Source: a bacterium (GTDB taxonomy: Bacteria; Verrucomicrobiota; Kiritimatiellia; UBA8416). Taken from it: a stretch of DNA of 12,056 nt. A program made the position numbers and the translations under genes. The stretch lies in the NCBI GenBank assembly GCA_020048935.1, contig JAIFLS010000006.1:1-12056 (forward strand), in the 5' to 3' direction. The notes under the pieces were generated by a model. That model was not told the DNA's origin, ran no database searches, and worked only from the letters and a program-made list of their open reading frames with translations. Positions 7,395 to 12,056 of this stretch are shown here, piece after piece. Numbering within the stretch: the stretch's first letter is position 1; the number at the start of each line of letters is the position of its first letter.

Positions 7395-8231
7395 CTATTT
7401 GATGGTCTTGCGCGTCAGCTTGACCAAGGCCTTCCACATGGCAACGGCATCCTTGCATTCAAGCAACGCCGTGCGGGCATCCTCCGCCATGAAGGTCTCC
7501 GTCAGACCCGCCAGCAGTTTCAGGTAGAATGAACTCGCCGCCGTAGGGATCACCATGAAGAAGAACACCCTGGACACGACACCTTTGGCTCCATCGAAAT
7601 GGATCCCCTTCGGACACATGCCGACCGCCAGCGTCAGGGCACCGCCTTCCACGCCACGAACGTGCGGAAACGCCAGCCCGTGATCAACCGCTGTCGAGAA
7701 GAGTGCCTCGCGACTAAGCGCACTCTCCGTCAAGGCCTCGCCATTGTCGACAAAACCTTCCGCAGCCAGATGCATCGCCATCTCGCGGATGACGCTGTCG
7801 CTATCCTTGCCTTTCAGCAATGGCATCATCAGCGACTCGGCAGAGAAACGCGCGATCCCCGGCTTCTGGACCTCGAAGCGACCGGGACGTCGCCGCGTGT
7901 TGCGGGCCACGCTGACGGGCATGTAAAGGTAACGTGCACAGTTGGGACAGGCATGCACCTCCTTGGCCATACGGACCTGCTGCACCAGGCTGATCGGCAG
8001 CTGCATGCGGCAGGCGGCGCACAATCCCTCCACAACCGCGACAATGACATTATGATCCTTGGCGGCAAGCTTGCCGAACATCACTTCCACAGGGCCCGGC
8101 AATCGTGCGCGCATCGATTTTATAGCATCTTCGAGTTGCGCAAGATGCCCCGAACCCACCGCCACCTGCTGTTCCTCCCGGACAAGCGTCAATTCCTGCA
8201 ATTGTAATAGATGATTGGCAACCGGATGCAT
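7395..8231 (-). CDS. Zinc-ribbon / PTS EIIA (fructose-nitrogen type) fusion protein
   Basis: In this 278-aa cytoplasmic protein, residues 1-60 are helical and coiled-coil-like. Residues 68-103 hold a C4 zinc ribbon (CAAC at 71-74 and CPNC at 95-98). Residues ~130-275 resemble a PTS EIIA type-2 domain like PtsN/EIIA-Fru, with the active-site region STAVDHGLAFPH, where His190 is the expected phospho-His, followed by GGALTLAVGMCPKGIHFDG and a VVSRVFFFMVIP strand. PTS IIA domains accept phosphate from HPr; stand-alone forms usually regulate rather than transport, and no IIB or IIC is present. ATG 8231 is chosen because AAGGAG (8245-8240) is spaced eight bases; a GTG at 8240 is too close to that site. 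It leads an operon with the H-box membrane protein and diverges from the hydantoinase fusion. Confidence 0.88.
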   Translation of the reverse strand: MHPVANHLLQLQELTLVREEQQVAVGSGHLAQLEDAIKSMRARLPGPVEVMFGKLAAKDHNVIVAVVEGLCAACRMQLPISLVQQVRMAKEVHACPNCARYLYMPVSVARNTRRRPGRFEVQKPGIARFSAESLMMPLLKGKDSDSVIREMAMHLAAEGFVDNGEALTESALSREALFSTAVDHGLAFPHVRGVEGGALTLAVGMCPKGIHFDGAKGVVSRVFFFMVIPTAASSFYLKLLAGLTETFMAEDARTALLECKDAVAMWKALVKLTRKTIK

Positions 8232-8269
8232 GATGATCACTCCTTTTTATGAGCCGCTGGCGAGTGGAA

Positions 8270-8284
8270 TCGGGATTCTCCCGA
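8270..8284. promoter_or_regulatory. Palindrome TCGGGA-TTC-TCCCGA in the divergent intergenic region
   Basis: A perfect 6-bp inverted repeat lies 38 bp upstream of the zinc-ribbon/IIA start codon. On the minus strand a TTGACA (8328-8323) lies further upstream with only a poor -10 at 17-19 bp (GAGATT/AGATTA/GATTAC). If that promoter is used, the palindrome falls in or near the start of the transcript and could be an operator. Confidence 0.35.
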
Positions 8285-8353
8285 ATATCCGACGAAGGTA
8301 ATCTCCACCCGCAGGGCGATTATGTCAATCATCAAAAGAAAATGGATGAAACA

Positions 8354-8398
8354 AGGCGGCAAATCAAAACCGGCTCGACAACAAGGCGTTTGCCGCCT
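8354..8398. repeat. 10-bp inverted repeat upstream of the DUF1638-hydantoinase gene
   Basis: AGGCGGCAAA (8354-8363) and TTTGCCGCCT (8389-8398) are exact reverse complements around a 25-base loop, ending 16 bases before ATG 8415. It could form a leader hairpin that affects translation, or serve as a spaced operator. No T-tract follows. Confidence 0.5.
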
Positions 8399-8414
8399 AG
8401 CCTTGCTTGCCATT

Positions 8415-11225
8415 ATGAAAACAAACAGCAACCAGAAGGTCACCGTGATCGCCTGTGGCGTCCTCGCCGCCGATCTCAAGCACCTGGCGCCCCGGCTTGG
8501 CCAGGCGATCAACCTGCATTTCCTGCCGGGTGGACTGCACGCCACGCCCGAGCGCCTGCGCATCGAACTACAGAAAGCGATCGACGAGATCGGCGCTACC
8601 GAAGCCCCCGCGCGAATCGTGATCGGCTACGGTGTCTGCGGCCGCGGCACGGTCGGGCTGCATGCGCGTTCCGTCCCCCTGGTGATCCCGCGTGTCCACG
8701 ATTGCATCGCGCTGTTCCTCGGTTCCGATGCCGAATATCGCCGGCAGTTCGCGGCCCACCCCGGCACGTACTATCTTTCCGCCGGCTGGGTCGAGGAGAA
8801 GGGCGATGGCGGCCCGCGCCGCAACATGGGCTCGGATGGCGCCGCCCATCCGCTCTACACCACCTACGAGCAGCTCGCCGAAGCCTATGGCACCGAGAAT
8901 GCGGACTACATCCGCGATTTCATGCAGAGCTGGACCCGCAACTACACCCGCTCGGCCTTCATCGACACCGGCATCGGCCAGCAGAAGGATCACTACGCGA
9001 AGAAAGCCAGCGACATGGCCTGCCGTTTCGGCTGGGAGTACGCCCGCCTGGCCGGCACGCACGAGCTGCTGCATGAAGCCCTCACCACCACGGCGACCTC
9101 GGACACGATCCTGGTGGTCCCGCCCGGAGGGATCACCCGCTACGACGCGCTACGACGCCGCATCGACGCGACCGTGACCGAGTCATCCCCTGCCCTGCCG
9201 GAATTTCCGTTCGCCCCTGCCCCGTCGGCACAACCGGCTGCCGCCAGGCAGCGCCACGGCATCGGACTCGGGATCGATGCTGGCGGCACTTATACAGATG
9301 CGGTTCTTTACGATTTCGAACGCGAGGAAGTCCTGGCCAAGACCAAGGCGCTGACCACCCACTGGGACTACAGCGTCGGCATCCGCCAGGCGCTCGACGG
9401 GCTGGATGCCACGACACTCGCGCGCGTCAGCCTGACCGCCGTGTCCACCACGGTGGCCACCAACGCGATAGTCGAGAATCGCGGTCAGACCGTGGGACTG
9501 CTGGTCATGCCGCCCTGCGGCTGGCAGGATCCGGAAGGCTTCCGCCACGCCCCCATGGTTGTCATTCGCGGACGACTGGAGATCGATGGCACCGAGATCG
9601 AGCCAGTCGACGCGGGACAGGTACGCGACACCGCGCAGGAGCTGATCCGCCGCTGCGGCGTCACCGCCTTCGCCGTGGGCGGCTACGCCGCCCATGCCAA
9701 TCCCGCCCACGAGCTGCAGGTCAAGGCGATCATCCGTGAAGCCACCGGGCTGAGCGTCACCTGCAGCCATGAGCTTTCCAGCGCCCTGCATTACCGCATC
9801 CGTGCCGAAACAGCCGCCCTCAATTCCCGTATCATCCCCTGCCTCGAGGCACTGCTCAACCGGATCACCGAGGCACTGGACGGTGCGGGCGTCAAGGCCC
9901 CCGTGATGGTGGTGCGCAGCGACGGTTCTTTCATGAGCCTGGCCGCCGCCCTCGAGAAACCGCTCGAGACCATGCTCTCCGGCCCCGCCGCCAGCGCGGC
10001 CGGCGCAGGCTGGCTCGCGCAATGCGCGAATGCACTCGTCGCCGATATCGGCGGTACCACAACCGACACCGCCATGCTCGTGGGCGGACGTGTGCGCATG
10101 AATCCCGATGGGGCCTGCATCGGCGGCTGGCAGACCCATATCCGCGCACTCGACCTGCAGACCACGGGACTGGGCGGCGACAGCCACGTCCACTTCCGCG
10201 ACCAGCTTATCCTGCTGGGCCCGGAACGCGTTTCCCCGGTATCCTGGCTGGCCACCACCCACCCCGGCACCACCAATGCCTTGGACTGGATCGAGGCACG
10301 GGCCGAGTCCGGACACCTTTCCAGCAGCGACATGATCCTGCTCGTGGCGACCGGCAAGCACCCTCCCGAAGACCTGACCGACACCGAGACCGCGATACTC
10401 GCCTATCTGCACCAGCGCCCCTACAGCCTGCATGAACTGACGGCGGCACTTGGCAAGCCCCATCCGGCCATGGTACCCCTGCGCCGCCTGCTTGGCAGCC
10501 TGCTGGTGCAGCGCTGCGGGTTCACCCCGACCGACGCCCTGCATGTCGCCGGCCGCGTATCGCTCTGGGATCATGCCGCCGCCCTGCGCCTCGCCACGAT
10601 CCATGCGGCCCGTTTCCACGCGAACCCCGTCGAGTGGGTGCTGCGCGTGCTGACGCAGTTTGAACGCACACTGGCCGCCGAGATCCTCAGGAAACAGCTT
10701 GCCGATGACGCGCCTGTCACCACCCCCGGCAGCGATCCCCTGTCGGTCGCGATGATCAACCGCATACTCGACCAGGACAAGACCGGCGGCTTGCGCCTGC
10801 AGGCCTCGCTGCTCCACCCGGTGATCGGGATCGGGGCTCCCGCCGCCTGTTTCGTCCCCGATGCCTGCATCCGGCTCAACGCCCAGGCGGTCATCCCGCC
10901 CCACGCCGATGTCGCCAATGCCGTGGGCGCCATCATCGGCTCCATTTCCATTACCCACCAGATCCGCATTACAACCGATGAGAACGGGCTGATGCATCTC
11001 GGCGGCGTCCCCGACGCACCGGTCTACAAGACCATCGAGGAAGCGACCGCCGGCGCCGATACGTACCTGCGCGACTTCCTTGCGAAAAAGGCCGCCAGGG
11101 CTGGCTGCCGCGCACCGGCCATCACCATCACCGGTGCCGACGCCACCGCCCCGTCCACCGACGGCACCACCATCTTCATCTGCCGCACGATCGAAGGCCA
11201 GGCCACCGGCGCCCCCGATTGCTGA
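8415..11225 (+). CDS. DUF1638-hydantoinase/oxoprolinase (HyuA-like) fusion protein
   Basis: This 936-aa cytoplasmic protein has two parts. Residues ~8-245 resemble DUF1638 (VIACGVLAADLKHL, then FLPGGLHATPERLR, GYGVCGRGTVGLHAR and YYLSAGWVEE), a family known near corrinoid methyltransferase genes in anaerobes. From residue 281 it is a HyuA/5-oxoprolinase ATPase of the ASKHA fold: GLGIDAGGTYTDAVL (phosphate-1 loop, Asp288), STTVATNAIVENRG, and DIGGTTTDTAML from Asp544, then GLGGDS. A C-terminal part around PYSLHELTAALGKPHPAMVP could be a winged-helix-like insert. Hydantoinase A subunits normally pair with a HyuB subunit to open cyclic amides using ATP; no HyuB is present, so the reaction is uncertain. 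ATG 8415 is chosen by homology, since conserved sequence starts just after it; the frame is open from 8322 but upstream is an inverted repeat, and no good RBS is seen for either. The antisense 701-codon open frame is a shadow. Confidence 0.85.
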   Translation: MKTNSNQKVTVIACGVLAADLKHLAPRLGQAINLHFLPGGLHATPERLRIELQKAIDEIGATEAPARIVIGYGVCGRGTVGLHARSVPLVIPRVHDCIALFLGSDAEYRRQFAAHPGTYYLSAGWVEEKGDGGPRRNMGSDGAAHPLYTTYEQLAEAYGTENADYIRDFMQSWTRNYTRSAFIDTGIGQQKDHYAKKASDMACRFGWEYARLAGTHELLHEALTTTATSDTILVVPPGGITRYDALRRRIDATVTESSPALPEFPFAPAPSAQPAAARQRHGIGLGIDAGGTYTDAVLYDFEREEVLAKTKALTTHWDYSVGIRQALDGLDATTLARVSLTAVSTTVATNAIVENRGQTVGLLVMPPCGWQDPEGFRHAPMVVIRGRLEIDGTEIEPVDAGQVRDTAQELIRRCGVTAFAVGGYAAHANPAHELQVKAIIREATGLSVTCSHELSSALHYRIRAETAALNSRIIPCLEALLNRITEALDGAGVKAPVMVVRSDGSFMSLAAALEKPLETMLSGPAASAAGAGWLAQCANALVADIGGTTTDTAMLVGGRVRMNPDGACIGGWQTHIRALDLQTTGLGGDSHVHFRDQLILLGPERVSPVSWLATTHPGTTNALDWIEARAESGHLSSSDMILLVATGKHPPEDLTDTETAILAYLHQRPYSLHELTAALGKPHPAMVPLRRLLGSLLVQRCGFTPTDALHVAGRVSLWDHAAALRLATIHAARFHANPVEWVLRVLTQFERTLAAEILRKQLADDAPVTTPGSDPLSVAMINRILDQDKTGGLRLQASLLHPVIGIGAPAACFVPDACIRLNAQAVIPPHADVANAVGAIIGSISITHQIRITTDENGLMHLGGVPDAPVYKTIEEATAGADTYLRDFLAKKAARAGCRAPAITITGADATAPSTDGTTIFICRTIEGQATGAPDC

Positions 11226-11250
11226 ATGGTAACTGAAGAAGAATAGAATC

Positions 11251-11342
11251 GAACATCCAACACCCAACGCCCAACAACCAACGCCCAAGGTGGGTCGTCT
11301 TAACTTGGATGTTGGGCGTTGGATGTTGGGGGTTGGGGGTTG
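11251..11342. repeat. Inverted array of TTGGNNG heptads
   Basis: The right arm (11304-11342) reads as consecutive 7-mers TTGGATG, TTGGGCG, TTGGATG, TTGGGGG, TTGGGGG. The left arm (11251-11289) holds the same word reversed: CAACATCCAA-like units that on the minus strand read TTGGGCG, TTGGTTG, TTGGGCG, TTGGGTG, TTGGATG. The arms face each other around a 14-base loop and keep register, with differences mostly confined to the NN positions. This would fold into a long imperfect hairpin. It is intergenic, 26 bp after the hydantoinase-fusion stop and before the panD promoter, and is likely a dispersed repeat element. Confidence 0.85.
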
Positions 11343-11349
11343 AAATGAA

Positions 11350-11378
11350 TTGAAGTTCCAGGCAGGGCATTGTAGGAT
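11350..11378 (+). promoter_or_regulatory. Sigma70-like promoter for panD
   Basis: TTGAAG (11350-11355), a 17-bp spacer and TAGGAT (11373-11378) lie immediately after the heptad array. Predicted transcription starts near 11385, giving a ~30-base leader to the original panD ATG at 11416. Confidence 0.4.
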
Positions 11379-11415
11379 AGCGCCCGTTTATCACGTGCCC
11401 TAGGAGACATAGACC

Positions 11416-11553
11416 ATGCTGATCACCATGTTGAAATCAAAACTTCACCACGCGCGGGTAACCGAGAGCGAACTGGAGTATAACGGTGCTGATCACCATG
11501 TTGAAATCAAAACTTCACCACGCGCGGGTAACCGAGAGCGAACTGGAGTATAA
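11416..11553 (+). pseudogene. Frameshifted 5' copy of panD (45-codon ORF created by tandem duplication)
   Basis: This frame begins at the ATG that has the proper leader: AGGAG at 11402-11406, nine bases upstream. It reads the first 24 panD residues, MLITMLKSKLHHARVTESEL then EYNG. The 70-bp duplication then shifts it by one base into the second copy, giving ADHHVEIKTSPRAGNRERTG then V and TAA at 11551-11553. It therefore stops before the Gly-Ser cleavage site and cannot give enzyme. Ribosomes entering here end 66 bases past the GTG start of intact panD, so this ORF may act as an overlapping leader peptide that tunes panD translation. It could instead be a passive relic. Confidence 0.75.
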
Positions 11554-11557
11554 CGGT
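11417..11557 (+). repeat. panD: Exact 70-bp tandem duplication at the 5' end of panD
   Basis: Bases 11418-11487 and 11488-11557 are identical (start GCTGATCACC, end GAGTATAACGGT), with one further matching base at the left edge (11417 = 11487). The first copy starts at the last base of the original panD ATG and the second runs to codon 24. No short homology longer than one base is seen at the junction. Seventy is not a multiple of three, so the first copy is thrown out of frame. Confidence 0.97.
11475..11488 (+). promoter_or_regulatory. New RBS and GTG start generated by the duplication junction
   Basis: GGAG (11475-11478), formerly part of codons 20-21 (CTG GAG, Leu-Glu), now lies seven bases before GTG 11486-11488. 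That start codon exists only because the repeat junction joins GGT to GCTGATC. The RBS spacing is ideal, so the duplication supplies new initiation signals for the full-length gene. Confidence 0.6.
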
Positions 11558-11851
11558 AGCCTGACGATCGACCGCGACCTGATGGATAGCGTCCGGCTGC
11601 ACCCCTACGAGAAGATCCTGGTGGCCAACATGGCCAACGGCGAACGCTTCGAGACCTATGCCATTCCCGCCCCGCGCGGCTCCCGCACCATTTGCCTCAA
11701 CGGGGCCACCGCCCACAAGGGGGCCGTCGGCGACCGGTTGATCATCTTCGCGTTCGCGCAGCTCTCCGAGGATGAAGTGGCCAGCCACAAACCGCTCGTC
11801 ACGATCCTCGACGCCGGGAACAACCCGGTCGCCAAGGCCATCAAGCCTTGA
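11486..11851 (+). CDS. panD: Aspartate 1-decarboxylase precursor
   Basis: PanD converts L-aspartate to beta-alanine and CO2 for pantothenate and CoA synthesis. It is made as an inactive chain that cuts itself between Gly24 and Ser25, and Ser25 becomes the pyruvoyl group. This 121-aa protein aligns without gaps: Lys9 in KSKLHH, Gly24-Ser25 in YNGSLTID, Arg54, Thr57 and Tyr58 in ERFETYAIP, and Asn72 in CLNGATAH, all at family numbering. Length is normal. The start used is GTG 11486 with GGAG seven bases upstream; ATG 11498 would lose four residues but keep Lys9. The first 24 residues repeat those encoded just upstream by the broken copy, so the duplication left a full-length enzyme gene with a changed start. 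No other pantothenate gene is in the window. Confidence 0.94.
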   Translation: MLITMLKSKLHHARVTESELEYNGSLTIDRDLMDSVRLHPYEKILVANMANGERFETYAIPAPRGSRTICLNGATAHKGAVGDRLIIFAFAQLSEDEVASHKPLVTILDAGNNPVAKAIKP

Positions 11852-11862
11852 CACAATGTCCA

Positions 11863-11893
11863 CACGTTGTCACCTCGCTCACGTTATCACCTC
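11863..11893 (+). repeat. Two 14-bp direct repeats, 17-bp period
   Basis: CACGTTGTCACCTC (11863-11876) and CACGTTATCACCTC (11880-11893) differ at one base and start 17 bp apart, between the panD stop and the tRNA-Ser promoter. They could be a remnant of a dispersed repeat or paired protein sites. No terminator hairpin with a T-tract is seen in 11852-11913. Confidence 0.45.
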
Positions 11894-11913
11894 AATTTTC
11901 CAGACGGCAATTC

Positions 11914-11942
11914 TTGACATTGCCCTGCTGGGGGCGTAAATT
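11914..11942 (+). promoter_or_regulatory. Promoter of tRNA-Ser with GC-rich discriminator
   Basis: A perfect TTGACA (11914-11919), 17-bp spacer and TAAATT (11937-11942) are followed by ACGCCCCCG. That GC-rich discriminator resembles those of stringently controlled stable-RNA promoters in E. coli. Transcription would start near 11949, about 15 bases before the tRNA. Confidence 0.7.
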
Positions 11943-11950
11943 ACGCCCCC
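11930..11950. promoter_or_regulatory. 21-bp palindrome covering the tRNA-Ser -10 box
   Basis: GGGGGCGTAA and TTACGCCCCC form perfect 10-bp arms around a single A. The -10 hexamer sits at the centre. It is too close-set to be a good RNA hairpin and has no T-tract, so a DNA site for a dimeric regulator is more likely than a terminator. Confidence 0.5.
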
Positions 11951-11963
11951 GACCGCACGTGCA

Positions 11964-12055
11964 GGAGGGTTGGCAGAGTCCGGTTGAATGCGCATGACTC
12001 GAAATCATGTTATGCCGTAAGGCATACGGGGGTTCGAATCCCTCACCCTCCGCCA
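11964..12055 (+). tRNA. tRNA-Ser (anticodon CGA)
   Basis: A complete class II tRNA. Acceptor GGAGGGT pairs with ACCCTCC. The anticodon stem CATGA/TCATG holds the loop CTCGAAA with anticodon CGA, reading Ser codon UCG. A long variable arm (TATGCC-GTAA-GGCATA) is typical of serine tRNAs, the T-loop is TTCGAAT, the discriminator is G, and CCA is encoded at 12053-12055. Confidence 0.97.
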
Positions 12056-12056
12056 T

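Noticed and set aside
8322..8414. Upstream extension of the DUF1638-hydantoinase frame
   Set aside because: The added residues are lysine/arginine-rich, come from a region with an inverted repeat, have no RBS, and precede the conserved DUF1638 start.
9183..11288. 701-codon open frame antisense to the hydantoinase fusion
   Set aside because: It mirrors a strongly conserved ASKHA protein in high-GC DNA, where long antisense frames arise by chance. Its product is low-complexity Gly-rich sequence without recognisable motifs.
11251..11342. CRISPR array
   Set aside because: The units are 7-nt words without spacers and are arranged as an inverted pair. No cas gene is present.
11930..11950. Rho-independent terminator for panD
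   Set aside because: The palindrome has a one-base centre that cannot form a proper loop, is not followed by a T-tract, and overlaps a clear tRNA promoter.

Overview
The window is bacterial, high-GC and gene-dense. It reads as a Gram-negative chromosome, plausibly from the PVC superphylum (Kiritimatiellota/Lentisphaerota-like). That placement is inferred from three things: a lipoprotein with an Ig-like start, a histidine-kinase-like protein with an ACHHISQP H-box and no ATPase domain beside a zinc-ribbon/PTS-IIA fusion, and intergenic inverted repeats built from short periodic words. No 16S or other decisive marker is present, so the phylum call is weak.

Layout. Positions 1-1340 (minus strand) hold an apparent operon, def (peptide deformylase) > pgpA (phosphatidylglycerophosphatase A) > a lipoprotein cut by the window edge. 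Positions 1543-3713 (plus) hold a membrane undecaprenyl-phosphate sugar transferase whose stop codon overlaps the start of an RsuA/RluB-type rRNA pseudouridine synthase (TGATG). A tRNA-Pro(CGG) with encoded CCA abuts it on the opposite strand. An AraC-family regulator (minus, ending at 3954) and a MalK/UgpC/MsmX-type sugar ABC ATPase (plus, from 4927) diverge from an AT-rich region. That region has back-to-back promoters, a palindromic operator candidate and a perfect 23-bp inverted repeat in the ATPase leader.

Positions 6164-8231 hold a 143-aa protein of unknown function (plus). It converges with, and overlaps the 3' end of, a two-gene minus-strand operon: the zinc-ribbon/PTS-EIIA fusion followed by the membrane histidine-kinase-like protein. 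Divergent from that operon, 8415-11225 encodes a 936-aa fusion of an N-terminal DUF1638-like domain to a hydantoinase/5-oxoprolinase (HyuA/ASKHA) domain. An inverted array of TTGGNNG heptads follows. Then comes panD (aspartate 1-decarboxylase), whose 5' end carries an exact 70-bp tandem duplication that breaks the original frame and builds a new RBS and GTG start for an intact enzyme. The window ends with tRNA-Ser(CGA), whose TTGACA-17-TAAATT promoter has a 21-bp palindrome over the -10 box.

How the genes fit together. Most are housekeeping (protein maturation, phospholipid synthesis, rRNA modification, tRNAs, pantothenate precursor supply). Regulation and transport of carbon sources is suggested by the AraC/ABC pair and by the PTS-IIA/kinase-like pair, but neither pair has its substrate-specific partners in the window. 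The points most worth following are the panD duplication, the IIA/ATPase-less kinase pair, the DUF1638-hydantoinase fusion and the two repeat-derived hairpins. I saw no CRISPR array, transposase, integrase or phage gene.
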